Part shown: piece by piece, positions 36,201 through 44,600 of the stretch | Position numbering within the stretch: position 1 is the first letter of the stretch | How the letters are laid out: the number at the start of each line of letters is the position of its first letter | Assembly (NCBI RefSeq): GCF_963678635.1 | Contig: NC_087070.1 | Coordinates: 48,837,467 to 48,901,466 of the forward strand | Length of the DNA: 64,000 bases | Source of the DNA: Symsagittifera roscoffensis | Lineage: Eukaryota; Xenacoelomorpha; Acoela; Convolutidae | Direction of reading: 5' to 3' | Program-made: the position numbers and the translations under genes | Notes under the pieces: model-generated | What the model saw: the letters and a program-made list of their open reading frames with translations, nothing else | The model's database searches: none | What the model was told of the DNA's origin: nothing

Positions 36201-38516
36201 ATCTTTCGAGCTTTTGATTTTCAAACACAGGCATTATCCGCTACGCTATGTCGACTTGATGTGATATAACTTTTGTTTGTTTAAGAAATAGCCGCAACGC
36301 ATTTCTATAGCAAAATTGGATTAAAATTTCTGTTCGTTCATGCTTTGAACTCATTTCCATTTTGAACGCGCAAGTTCTACGTTGCTTTGATATTTTGTTC
36401 ACGTGCGTCAATTATTCTTTGATCATAATTAATGGTTCTTTGATTTAATCGGAAATATACTGTTTCGGATTCTTCAAGAGGATGGGGTAAGTTTCAATTG
36501 TTTTAATTATAGGGTAGAATGGTATAGGTTAGATTGGTATAGGGTAGATTGGTATGTAGGATAGAATAGTATAGGGTAGACTAGCATAGGGTAGATTGGA
36601 ATAGGGTAGAATGTCATGGAACCTTCTATCTCAATGAAACGAACCAAACTTCAGAAAAGATGAAGCCTCTATGAAAACTAATTGACTTTTGTAAATCTGT
36701 CAGTGAGCTTAAAGAAAAAAGACTATTTGCGAATTTTTAAATTTTCCACTTTTGGATTTCAAAATATCCAGCTAAAGGATAATTGGATTTTTAAAGCTGG
36801 GCATTTCTCATAGAACTAACCAAAGTTGAAAAGATAGCCAACATGCAGTTGGCAACGAGTCAATAACCGTAAGGAAACAGAAAACAGACCTCAAAGTAAG
36901 AAAATATATGGCCTTTAAGCTCTTCGAATTTAAAGAACAATTTATGATTGACACCTTTTTGCTGAAAATAACTCAATTTGAGAAAGCTGGATCATCCTGC
37001 ATAATATATATTTTTTACTCCATCGAGAAATCTTAAAACTAAATCCCACGTTACTGACTCGCCAAATTGGAAACACAAGCTCTTCGTATCTACCTCGATA
37101 TCCAGAGGAAACAGAGAAAACTTGGGACTAGTTTTGGGTCTTTTTACCTACTCCGCCCAAAATTGATATTTCAGCATCTTGAACTGAAACTGCTTTGTTT
37201 ATATCTGATTGGATAAAAGTAGCCAATCAAATTGCAGCGCAATATCAAATTTTTTCAATCACAATTTTCAGTCGAATTAAGGGGTCTTATGCTATAAACG
37301 GCCAAAATCAATTTTTCTACATCGTAAGCTGGAAATTATGCGATCAAATTTGATTGGGTTATTTTAGCCAATCAAATTCAAGTTACACGGTCAGTCATTC
37401 CGATCAACTTTTTTAGCAGATAAAAATATTAGCCGAAAAGGTGGAACTTTGAGTCAAATTATCAAATTAATTTTGAGTCACTTGTGAAACCTTGCCTAGA
37501 CAAGCAAAATTTAGTAAAAATGGCTTGACAAAACAAAATTCAATTTTCTTTATCATTTCGGCTAATAATTTCATCTGCTTGAAACTTCGATGGAAATGGC
37601 AGAAAATGTCGATGGAACTTGATTGGCTAATTAGCCAATCAAATTCAGCCACAATAATTTCAGTTCAAGAGATGTAGAAATAATGAAATTGGGCCGTTTA
37701 GTGCATAAGACCCGAATTAAGAATTAGCTAAATAAAAAGTAGATTGCTGGGTAAACTACTCAATTTATTTCAAATAAGCTGCCCAGACAAAAAATCACAG
37801 AAAATAAGTCCAGGAAAACAAATGACCACCTTCACATCTATCAGCTCAAAATTCGGCCTTGTTACAAATCCGCTAGAAAGTGATTGCACTTATAATAGCC
37901 AAACCAATCAGTGTTTTGTTCTCTGCATTTATGCATTGAACATAGCAAAATTAAGAAATTTGGGCGGAATGAGAAGAAGACCCAAATATTTAAGACCGCC
38001 ATTTCAAATTTGGTCGATCAAACCGCGATTTCTGTTCTTCAAAAATTCATAAATTTGGCCTTCACTTAAATACGGTCAAATGTACGTTGAAACTCATGCA
38101 GACTTTCGATCGATTACAATTTTCTAAAATGCTCCGGCTTTCTGCTTAAACAGGGTACCTAATGTCTTTCGTTAACGATTATCCCATTTGATTAGGTTGT
38201 GTCTATAGAAGAATTGGCGTAACAATAAAGATTTACTTCGCGTAACAATAAAGACTTTACTTCGATGTCGTTTTCTCAATTTTATATCAAAATCTTATCT
38301 GAAAAGCAAGATCTCGACCGTTATCCAGTCTCTTTGGTATTTGGATCTATGAGCTTATTTGATATACATATTTTAGAGTACTGAAGACATGTTGGGCATA
38401 GTTTTGCTAACCTGGTGCAATTTGTCGATGCTCTCGGCTACTTTGGGCAAAACTCCGAATCCCTGCAGAAGGTCGAATTGCTCCGAGGGCTGGTACATGA
38501 TCTCAATACTGCTCAT
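9296..38516 (-). CDS. SYNCRIP: SYNCRIP / hnRNP Q-R family RNA-binding protein, 12 exons, 667 aa
   Basis: Exons (minus order): 38516-38412, 32072-31907, 30017-29874, 29594-29485, 29074-28886, 28607-28420, 21481-21297, 19477-19368, 19096-18989, 10519-10373, 10070-9633, 9409-9296. All phases agree and give 667 residues, with an in-frame TGA just before the ATG. Residues 1-90 and about 193-225 form the N-terminal acidic NURR-type unit (NRSAFLLGLIK; RRYGGPPPDW). RRM1 has VFLGKL at 239 and RGFGFVTF at 277. RRM2 has LYVGGI at 318 and RGFCFLEF at 362. RRM3 has VILVTKL at 419 and GQHAFITY at 451. Residues 502-600 are an RGG/Gly-rich tail. The family binds mRNA and acts in splicing, stability, transport and translation. 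Unlike the vertebrate protein, a Gly/Met-rich stretch (about 91-190) splits the NURR unit. SYNCRIP and hnRNP R cannot be told apart here. RRM3 is the most diverged of the three. Confidence 0.95.
10602..11056 (+). mobile_element. MITE family M, copy 1 (intact ends)
   Basis: It starts with GCCAACTGACAGTTGG followed by AAAGAGTAATGAACGC and ends with ACGTTCATTAC, an inverted copy of AGTAATGAACG. Interior landmarks shared by all copies are a block near ATAGATGGCC, then CTTTGAATTTGTAGAACAATTTAT, then CCAATTTGAGAAAACTGGAT, then TTCCGCTGGGAAATCT, then a TATA-like CCTATATAAGAGT close to the 3' end. No coding capacity. It lies in SYNCRIP intron 9, opposite to transcription. Twelve copies or fragments were recognised in the window. 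Confidence 0.8.
11480..12450. repeat. Degenerate tandem array with AGCTTGAATCGGTTCGCAAA motif
   Basis: Short blocks like GCTTGAATCGGTTCGC recur about every 100-200 bases (near 11710, 11780, 11885, 11930, 12095, 12160, 12250, 12340). Between them are variants of AAGCAATGAAACTT. The units are diverged and period length is uneven. Non-coding, within SYNCRIP intron 9. Confidence 0.5.
12451..13800. other. Intron 9 filler
   Basis: AT-rich. A GC-richer block at 12470-12620 contains GGCTCAGG and GGGGGGACTTTTCCGTAACGG, which recur at 17880-18025. No gene was seen on either strand. Confidence 0.5.
13815..15200. repeat. Tandem array with ~512-515-bp period, three copies
   Basis: Equivalent blocks start at about 13925, 14437 and 14952 (AATTAGAGCAGCA, then TAGTTCA, then TCTCAAGTTGCCA, then CCTATGAGC). 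Before each lies another shared block (AAATTAGAAAACAT, then TTTCTGAAGTA), giving spacings of 512 and 515 bases. The copies differ by many substitutions. No conserved open frame. Within SYNCRIP intron 9. Confidence 0.7.
15201..15851. other. Intron 9 filler
   Basis: No repeat or coding region was identified with confidence. Two similar segments containing TTTTCCAGT and GGGAAACTGG (15335-15350 and 15525-15545) form a weak inverted pair. Confidence 0.4.
15852..17219 (+). pseudogene. Tyrosine recombinase relic (Crypton-like)
   Basis: Coding blocks lie in several plus-strand frames (15852-16121, 16130-16584, 16590-16789, 16862-17219) with breaks between them. The second block has a core-binding-like helical stretch (STMQNWLKHLQRFVDFLL). 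The third holds MYSGLRAG with the first catalytic Arg. The last has THFAL, then IGHSSTVARNNYEI, which fit the conserved His and the nucleophilic Tyr of tyrosine recombinases. Such enzymes move Crypton and DIRS elements through a covalent 3'-phosphotyrosine. No RT is nearby, which favours Crypton over DIRS. The frame breaks make it inactive. It sits inside SYNCRIP intron 9 on the opposite strand. Confidence 0.72.
17220..17865. other. Flank downstream of recombinase relic
   Basis: No coding signal beyond 17219. A short direct repeat, CTGAAAAACCGGCACTT, occurs twice at 17500-17537. Confidence 0.45.
17870..18026. repeat. GGGGACTTTTCC repeat cluster with hairpin
   Basis: Five variants of GGGGACTTTTC lie within 120 bases (near 17878, 17899, 17920, 17952 and 17987). 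Then TAAGTAACGGAAAAATCCCC (18005-18024) is the inverted partner of GGGGACTTTTCCGTTACTTA (17952-17971). Related motifs occur at 12485 and 12675. The core resembles a kappaB binding site, but repeat structure alone explains it. Confidence 0.6.
18027..18988. other. Intron 9, segment next to exon 9
   Basis: AT-rich, no gene or clear repeat. It ends at the donor GTTAGT of exon 9. Confidence 0.5.
19500..19960. repeat. SINE-like repeat with tRNA-like segment (minus strand)
   Basis: It contains CACCACTTGTGATACA at its left, shared with 56710 and 57900, and a minus-strand tRNA-like segment at about 19785-19858 with box-A-like TGGCGGAAATGCTAGG and box-B-like GGTTCGATTCC. The following block (AAATTGCCAATGC, 19911-19923) recurs after the tRNA-like segments at 26390 and 26870. 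A cloverleaf forms poorly, so I call it SINE or tRNA pseudogene rather than a working tRNA. Within SYNCRIP intron 7. Confidence 0.55.
20055..20456 (+). mobile_element. MITE family M, copy 2 (5'-truncated)
   Basis: It shares GAAGCATTTTGAATTT, GAGAAAACTGGGTC and the 3' end ACTACGTTCATCACTC with the other copies. The 5' inverted repeat is missing. SYNCRIP intron 7. Confidence 0.6.
20633..20850 (+). mobile_element. MITE family M, copy 3 (3'-truncated)
   Basis: It starts with GCCAAGACAGGAAAAGAGCC and AATGAACGCAAG, continues through ATAGATGCCTTTAAAGC and CAACCGGATCAA, then loses similarity. SYNCRIP intron 7. Confidence 0.6.
22478..22530 (+). mobile_element. MITE family M, copy 4 (5' stub only)
   Basis: Only the leading block is present: GCCAAGACAGAAAAAGAGTC and AATGAACGCAAGTAAACGG. 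SYNCRIP intron 6. Confidence 0.55.
23330..24330 (-). pseudogene. Non-LTR retrotransposon reverse transcriptase relic
   Basis: Reading the minus strand downward, RT motifs appear in order: HQLGFRP near 23830, LNTFDLVCHRTL near 23710, VGWISNYVTGRQA near 23630, CGAPQGSVL near 23545, then FYLTSYA near 23450, where the catalytic YADD has become YAHQ. Frameshifts and stops separate the blocks. The surrounding GC-richer DNA (22600-24630) is probably the rest of the same element, including 3' sequence, but I cannot mark its ends. It is in SYNCRIP intron 6 and in sense orientation with the gene. Confidence 0.7.
24631..25620. other. Intron 6 filler
   Basis: Nothing recognisable; AT content rises again after the RT relic. 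No open frame of note. Confidence 0.45.
25625..26118 (+). mobile_element. MITE family M, copy 5
   Basis: It begins around AGTCAATGAACGCAAAG and ends GAGCTTGAACTACGTTCATC, with the full interior order of landmarks including CCAATTTGAGAAACTGGAT and TTCCGCTGGGAGATCT. It is longer than copy 1 by an insertion before the 3' end. SYNCRIP intron 6. Confidence 0.7.
26220..26530 (-). repeat. SINE-like repeat, tRNA-Ser/Leu-like segment
   Basis: The tRNA-like core at 26331-26403 (minus) reads GTGGCCGAGCGGGCAGGGCG, a class-II tRNA D-arm, then CTCCAAATCTCG, then GGGTCGACTCC as a decayed box B. Flanks on both sides (GCAGCTTT on one, AAACACTAGTCGCGAATTAAG on the other) recur in the next repeat, so the mobile unit extends beyond the tRNA part. 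SYNCRIP intron 6. Confidence 0.6.
26740..26990 (-). repeat. SINE-like repeat, second tRNA-Ser/Leu-like copy
   Basis: The core at 26809-26880 (minus) closely matches the 26331-26403 core, including GGCAGGGCGT and CTCCAAATCTCGAGGTCGCA, with box-B-like GTTTCGAATCC. The same flanks are present (AAGCAGCTTTATAAAGTAAA on one side and AAACACTACTCGCAAATAAAG on the other). Confidence 0.62.
27810..28050 (-). repeat. SINE-like repeat, tRNA-Met-like segment
   Basis: The core at 27890-27960 (minus) reads GTGGCTGAGTGATTAGTGCG then GACTCATAACCTGTAGGTC, which resembles an elongator tRNA-Met anticodon arm. The TPsiC arm (GGATGGAAC) is decayed. The outer flanks (AAAGCAGCTCTATAA and AACAGTAGCCCCAAATAAAG) match those around the two Ser/Leu-like copies, so the same body carries a different tRNA-like part. 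Confidence 0.55.
30018..31424. other. SYNCRIP intron 2, unique part
   Basis: No gene was found. A patch at 30890-31060 is rich in variants of CTCGTAAAATACGAA and GAATACGAA, a local simple repeat with palindromic character. Confidence 0.45.
31425..31827 (+). mobile_element. MITE family M, copy 6 (intact ends)
   Basis: It has both terminal inverted repeats: AAAGAGTAATGAACGCA at 31440 and GTTCATTACTCTT ending at 31827. A TATA-like CCTATATAAGAG precedes the 3' end. SYNCRIP intron 2, opposite to transcription. Confidence 0.8.
32073..33541. other. SYNCRIP intron 1, 3' part
   Basis: AT-rich, no coding signal or recognised mobile element on either strand. Confidence 0.45.
33542..33634. repeat. 31-bp tandem repeat, three copies
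   Basis: The unit GCTCTATTTGCCGGTGATAG plus AAAAACGATTT starts at 33542, 33573 and 33604. The first two copies are near-identical and the third is slightly diverged. SYNCRIP intron 1. Confidence 0.85.
34418..36615. mobile_element. FLYWCH-MULE element with repeat-built terminal inverted repeats
   Basis: The left end (34418-34545) is made of tandem units of TCTACCCTATACCAA. The right end (36510-36615) is made of the inverse, TTGGTATAGGGTAGA. The outermost bases pair as GACA-TCTACCCTATTCC and GGAATAGGGTAGA-TGTC. Between them lies a FLYWCH/MULE-type transposase-derived gene in one long frame. Mutator-like elements often have long TIRs, and sub-terminal tandem repeats are known in some. I could not identify a target-site duplication. 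The element sits in SYNCRIP intron 1. Confidence 0.75.
34815..35780 (+). CDS. FLYWCH plus MULE C-terminal domain protein, catalytic core mostly deleted
   Basis: This is one open frame of 321 residues. Residues 8-70 form a FLYWCH-type zinc-binding module: W near residue 39, Cys in KCKT, and HTHE as the histidine pair; the first Cys is replaced by Ser. Residues about 115-150 match the linker before the MULE DDE domain. The two catalytic aspartates and the DNA between them are missing. The frame resumes at TERAALNAF, the third-acidic-residue region, and GCYFLLCQAF, and runs into the C-terminal signature TTNAVEGWH at about 288. The normal C-terminal tail follows after 35770 in another frame because of a one-base difference. 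Such a protein might still bind element ends but should not cut DNA. It is read opposite to SYNCRIP. Confidence 0.75.
   Translation: MSQISWGLSQQNRRTLVIGGHELTKKQETKNGNIHWKSSRWGSHKCKTTSITRENDLISCRNEHTHEVFPGRSDARLLVQKMKQDTKIQQIPVNSIIIANGLQSVSEEKAVQLALPCRSAINRALNRQKVNDRPTLPPIVDRLCSTERAALNAFASHHTGALLKGCYFLLCQAFNRKINEVGLKRLYETNHDLNLSLRLIPALSFVPVEMVNAAFDLVIEEIKNVSDKFDLDDNITQKLDEVASYFQRTYIKGETIGRNSREPLFPVNLWNHSEEAAAGLIRTTNAVEGWHLGVATLFKGNHPSVHTFLEQIKTGCCKSEI
36828..37150 (+). mobile_element. MITE family M, copy 7 (diverged, 3'-truncated)
   Basis: It starts AGATAGCCAACATGCAGTTGG, then GAGTCAATAACCGTAAGG. Interior CTCTTCGAATTTAAAGAAC and CAATTTGAGAAAGCTGGATC match the family. The 3' inverted repeat is lost. 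SYNCRIP intron 1. Confidence 0.6.
37282..37713. mobile_element. hAT-type MITE with 8-bp target duplication
   Basis: The ends GGGTCTTATGC and GCATAAGACCC are inverted copies and extend through TAAACGGCC on both sides. The eight bases GAATTAAG flank the element exactly (37274-37281 and 37714-37721), the length hAT elements duplicate. The interior carries three variants of GATTGGNNNNNNNNCCAATC, one of which (about 37619-37642) is a perfect 24-bp palindrome. No coding capacity. SYNCRIP intron 1. Confidence 0.85.
37722..38411. other. SYNCRIP intron 1, next to exon 1
   Basis: No gene. A 22-bp direct duplication (CGTAACAATAAAGATTTACT and CGTAACAATAAAGACTTTAC) lies at 38218-38264. Confidence 0.5.
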
Positions 38517-39769
38517 TCTGATCACACTTCACTCTAATTCGTTCACACCTCGTTCCAATTCGTTCACACTTCTATTAGTGACCTTAACTGGCTTTTGAAA
38601 CTGGCGGATTAGAAATGGCCTTCACGAAATTATATTTTTTCAACTCAACAGCTGTTATTACGTCAAATTGTAGCTCAGCAATTATAGTTGAACTTTTAAT
38701 TGAGTATTAAACTGCAGATTGGAGGCGTGATTGAGTGTGAGTAACAATGGAAAGACTGAAAATATTCATACCATATGAAGTTAAACTTTTTTAAACGCTA
38801 ACCTGTTGTTTATTATCCTTTTTTGATTCTCAGAAGGTTTACTTTGTAATCAGATTCATTCAGATTTCTATTTTTCGCTTCTTGGATTTTCGATGATCTC
38901 TCTATAGGTTTTTTAACGTGAGTTTAGAATTGTGAATATTACAAATAAAACAATTTGGACAGTTTTTGATTTTATATTCAATAGACACATGTAGATCCAT
39001 AAATAATTCAGACCATTTTTGGTTGAAAATCAAATATATATCTTGGTTATGATACGATAAAATATGCTGCTGACAAAATAGAAAATATATGGATTTCTGA
39101 TTCTGAAACTTTAGTTGATTTTGGCAAATATTCTTTCAATTTCTTCTATTTTTTCCAAAAACCGATCGCAGTTCTGGCCGCTCCCTGATAATAAATAATA
39201 AATTTACAACTGCCAGCCTCGAATTATTAAGATGCAACTCTATTTTCAATGTTCTTATTTGTCTGATAAGAACACACCAAAACTGCGATTACCGCCGCAA
39301 AAAAATCACGCAAAATTGTTATAGCAAAAAATGTTAAGAACTGCTCACCATCATAACACTGTGAGCAATTCTTTGTGAGACGAATAAGAAACGAGAATTA
39401 TTCGCCTCGCAATCATAAACAACAGCAAAATCACATCACAAATATTCACTGTGACTGGCATGGGGCGAAAATCAGCAACCGAAGCTGCACAATAAGTCAT
39501 CCACATCATATCTGGGCTATGACCAGGCCACAGCTTTCATGATGATGCCTCATAGAAGCCATCTAGACTGTTTTTCCCAGTGTTTCGATCCTCGGTTCAA
39601 GACTGAGCTGATGCCCATCAGAAATTAATCGGCAGAATAGTTATCCGGCCGGCGAATTAATCGAGCGGTTGCTCCCCTGGAAAATTGTTAAAGTGAGTCT
39701 TTATTATTCAACATATCCACATTTTGAATTTCAGGATCTTGATTAAAGCTTATTACCAATCACATTTTT
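38517..39769. other. Upstream region of SYNCRIP
   Basis: The promoter should lie here, on the minus strand, but no TATA box or other element is convincing. A short direct repeat CTAATTCGTTCACAC and CCAATTCGTTCACAC lies at 38535-38569. A GC-richer patch at 39450-39680 has no coding frame and could be an unrecognised repeat. Confidence 0.4.
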
Positions 39770-40470
39770 TCTCAAACTTCAAATAAAACAAGGATAGCCG
39801 ATTACTAAGCAAGAAGCACTGAATGTTCAGACCATAGTCTTAAAAAACGCAAAAAAGATTAGTTTTTTTTTCAAATTAAGGTAGTTTTTTTTCTGCGTAG
39901 TTTGACAAGGGATCTGACGCAAAAAAAGAATTCAGGCATATTCCACAGCCATAGTACTATAGGCAAAATGGCCAACATTTTTTGCAAAAAGCAAAAAATA
40001 AAAAAAAATCGAACAAAGAAATTTCAAAAAAAAAATCAATTTTTTTTCAGAATTTTTTGTTATGTTTGAACTTTTTGATTCCCAAAATGGTGCTAACGAA
40101 CTCCAAAAACTAACTTTATTCGTAAAACTAAGTTTTCACGCTTAAATTAAGCATACATAGGCTATTGTAAGCCTGCACGCTCACCTTATTAGCTCGAAAT
40201 TGGACCATAAATCCGAAATTTCAAACCGGTTTTTCTCGACAGAAATTTTTTTAAATGTTGTTCGAATCACGACTAAAAGGGCTTTTATATGAAACATAAA
40301 TCGACCCATTCCGATTACTATTCGTGGTACCTAATTTTGCGTAGAAATAAAAAAGAAAAAACCTACTATGTTCCTCCCCAATTTTCAAATGGTCGGCACA
40401 AAAAGGAAAAAAACTAAAACATACCCGGACACCAAGTTCCTCCCCATTTTTCAAAAGGTCGCAACAATTA
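39770..40470. repeat. Dispersed repeat R, uninterrupted copy
   Basis: It matches the two flanks of the foldback MITE at 5095-6640. At the equivalent position it reads GTTCAGACCATAGTCTTAAA (39825-39844), a single TA where the other copy has the 736-base MITE between two TAs. Intergenic between gamma-SNAP and SYNCRIP. Confidence 0.65.
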
Positions 40471-41681
40471 CCCGTTCCAAAGTCATTGGATACTGTTTCG
40501 ACATATATTTGACAAGTCAATTATCAAAATCATATATTAGAAAATTAGATTGCGAAATTGTGTGACTTCCTCGTCATTACCCTGCGATAATTTAGTCTGA
40601 AAAGCAAAATAATCCCTCCCCGTTTTACCGACAATAACTACATGACTTTCCGAAGCCTGAATCAAGACCGAACTGTCTTATTAATAAGAACAGAATTCAA
40701 ATCTTACTAAGTTTTGCGAAAAAGCTGGCGACAGCTATCTCTCCTGCGTTGAGTGCAAGAATGATCTTTCAGAGCATCTGCTTCCACATCCATCATTTAG
40801 CTATCTGATTTTGCACATTCGATCTGCGATACTAAATGAATCCTACTGGCTACAGTTAGTATTTGTTACGCCTTCCAAAGACACCTGAAAAAATGAATGC
40901 GTACATGTGAGCAATTACCGCTCTTGATTAACCATGTGATTGGCAACCCCACTATAATAATAAAAGTCGTAAATAGTTAAACTATCATGCAAAACTCTGA
41001 TTTGCTCAGAAAAAATGCTTTTAAAAAAGTAAACTATCTCCTCCCTAAAGTTATGTAGGGTGGGGGATTCACTTAAGGAGGGTGAGGGGGGGGGGGGGTG
41101 AAATCAAATATCTCCTTCATGAAAATGGCTGAAAATTGAAAACATCGAAGTTTGACTTGAATTACAATCAAACAAAGATGCACAGCTAACATGCTAAATT
41201 ACAATCAAATTATCGGTCGCCAATTTTAAAATAAATAGACTGTACAACAAAATTCATCTGTAAACTATCGATAAATGATACATTCTTAAAACTTAGACTA
41301 GCAGCTAGTGTCAATTATGAACAGGGTGAAAATGGCAATAATTCTTTCCGGAGTTTACGGGCAATTCAGACGCTCATGTTGTCCTCAGAGGGTCCGAAAA
41401 AGATAACTGCACCATTAATATTCCACCAACTTTTTACTTTTAGCTGATACTCTCAGTTGAAACTGCGTTTTATACAGAAAATTAAGCAAACAAAACAACC
41501 AACTGCTGCAAAATCAAGAAAAAGTAAGTTATCTGGTTTAAAAAAGAACTTTTTTCGGAAAAATGCATAAGACGTTAATATCTTGAAAACCTAAGATTTT
41601 AATTGACCCTGTTCTACTAGAAACTGAAATGGGTACAAATCGGTTTATGAATTCTGGTTTTGTTTGCACGCAGTCCCAATT
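40471..41681. other. Downstream flank of gamma-SNAP
   Basis: No gene. A 13-G run at 41086-41098 preceded by GGG, GGGGG and GGG groups (41058-41084) could form a G-quadruplex on the plus strand. No AATAAA signal was assigned with confidence. Confidence 0.45.
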
Positions 41682-44600
41682 TTACGACAAATCATCTTCA
41701 TCAAATTCTACTTCTCTACTCATCCCAGTTGACCCACTTGCGAACCCAGAGTCTAAAGATCTGCTGCCATTTCTCACAAAAATCTCCTCCGCACTTTCCG
41801 AAACTTTCAAATTTGCTCCTAATTTTGCAAACTCATTTTCAGTATAGACAAAATTCTGACCCATTGTTATTTTTGAAACTAATTTTTGGTCACCCATTTC
41901 GAATGCTTTTATCAATACATTAAGCTCTCCAGCTAACTCTTCGTCAACGTTCAACATTTTCTGGCTCATTTCAAGCGCAGGTTCGAACCTTTGTAGTTGT
42001 AAATTTAACAAGACAAAATGAAGACCGACTCTGAAAAGCATCTTCGGATTATTAACTTCTTCGTAAAAATTCCAAGTTCGCTCCACTATTTCGAGAGACT
42101 CTTCGTATTTTTTCAAACTCAGTAGAATCTTGCTTGCGTAATCTAGAGCACTTACAGCTTCGTGTGGTCGATTTGATATTTTCCCAACTTCAAATGCCTA
42201 TTAATTGTCTTTTTGATTAGCGCAACAAAACATGCTTTCTTGATAATTATCGCAAATTCGATGCGAACTCTTATATTAACACGCTTAACACTTATTAATT
42301 TTTTTGACATCACTTCAAAAAGTTGCATCATCCATATAAAGTGTTTCATTACTAAAGAAAATCAGCAACATATAATCTAATTCAAGTCACTCTATAATTT
42401 AAGTGAGCGTGCAATGAGCAAAACTTTGGTGATTTATCCTATCATTAAAAACGGGGAGGATCTTTTGTCTTCGGTGTGCTTTCAAAATTTTTCTTTTTTC
42501 CACTTACAACAAATAATCATCGGATTGGGTCGAAAGATATAGCATATTAAAGCCCTCTCAGTCGTTATTCGAGCGATAGTAAAAAATCAAAAAGTTTTCC
42601 CAGTGTCGAGAAAAACCAGTTTAAAATTTTTGACTTTTTCTAATTTCGAATTAAAAAGCGAGCTAGCAGGCTAGGAGAAAGATAAGCAGTTTCACATTTA
42701 TTCAAGCCCTGAAGGCTTACTCCACTAAACTGGTTTTCGAAGTTGTTTTAGATCCACATTGGCAATTTTTGTTTGGTTTCTGCAGTAGTTTTTTGAGGAA
42801 AACGTTTGTCCAACATGCTTATTTAACTATGGCCATCAAAAGTTCATATTTCTAGGCTTTCGCTCAGATACTTTCATTACGCTACGCACAAATAAAAAAG
42901 GAAACTAAATTGAAAACAAAAAAAAAACACTTCTTTTTGTAGTTTTTTCAAGAATATGGTGCGAATATTCTGCGCTACTTGCACAGCAACCGTCAATCCT
43001 TGTTTCAGTCAACTTTCGTACACATTTAGGTCTATTTTGATTGTTGTCTTAAAATGTTAATGTTACTTTTTCGCTTAAAGTTAGGTGTACTAATCAAAAA
43101 GACACTTTTTTAAGCAGAGCAACAGCTGTCATTTTGTGTAGCTCAGTTGAAGAACTCGATTGGTCCAACGACTTGGCTAGTCGTTCGATACATTGGAATG
43201 CACTGTCTATTTCACCACAGCTGGTGTAGTGATTTGAACTCTGTTCGATGTATTTGCAGCACATTTTCATGTCGTTTTTGTCCCGGTAGAAAAGAGCCAC
43301 TTGCTCTATTAGTTTTGCGCAATGGAACTCTTGACTAGTCTGAAATATTCAAGTCTATTTTAACTCTCCAAAAAATGTTCTCAAATTAGTAGAATTTGTA
43401 CAAGTTTCATAAAATTTCAGAGCTTGCTTACAATCCCAAGTATACCTCAATCATTGCAGATAGAGAAGAGTATATTTCACAAGTACAAATTTAATAGTAG
43501 ATACTTGCATGCATGAATCAATTGATTGTTGGGTTGGATATTCATTACAAGATACCACATGAGGGCGCTGTTAACAAGATTCGAAGCTTCATGATATGAC
43601 CTACGGCAAATGTCTGATAATGCAAATTTTTTGAATTGAGCATTTGTTTTAACACAATGATTTAACAATTGTGATGTTTGCTGATAACGTGCAACTATCC
43701 AATGGTGCAAACATGGAAGAACAGTTTACAAGAGCACAGACACGAAAATGATCAACAAGCAGGACAAAGATCTGATTTCTACGACTCGCTTATAAAGAAG
43801 ATTTTCCGTCCGAACTTAAACTACGATTCACGGCCATCAGTTTTTCAGACGAATCAAACGTGTCAATGAACAAGAAAACCGAAAAAAAAATGCCGACTCG
43901 AATTTCAAAGAAAAAATAGATGGCCTTGAAGCTTTTTGAGTTTCTCGAATAATTTATGATTGAAACTTTTTTTTGATCAAGTAAAACCAATTTGAGAAAA
44001 CTGGATCAATCAATAAAATTTTTATTCCGCTGGGAAATCTGAAAATTGAATTCTACTTGCGATATCAGAAGTCGATCACGTTTTTCGTGACCTTTACATT
44101 TTTCTGTTCGATAGAGGAGTTTGACTTCCTTTCAACAATGGAAATGAAATGAAATTTATAAAAAATCAAACAGCGAAAAAGGTAAATTTGAGATTGGAAA
44201 ACTTTTTTTGAAAAGAAACGAAAAAAAAATTGTCACGATTTAAGTTTGAATTACGGCCGAGTCTTTAAATGCCTTGAAAAAAATGCTGTGCTGAATCATA
44301 TGACCTTCTAGCATCAATAGTATACTATTTATCTAGTATTATTTGCACTATGGGATTTTATTTGCACTATGTTTGCACGGGGGGTTAGGAAATTAGACGA
44401 TAAGCAAATTAGACGTGACCAACACAAACGAATTTAGACGTTAAATTATTTTTGCAAAACTAGCATTTTAGACGGAAAGCAAAGGGCTACCAAAACTTAT
44501 TGTCCAAAACAAATTTTCATATTTACAAAAATAGTGTATGATCCCATTGCATATCAAAATATTTATCACAATTGATTTATAAAATGTTAAATTCAAGATT

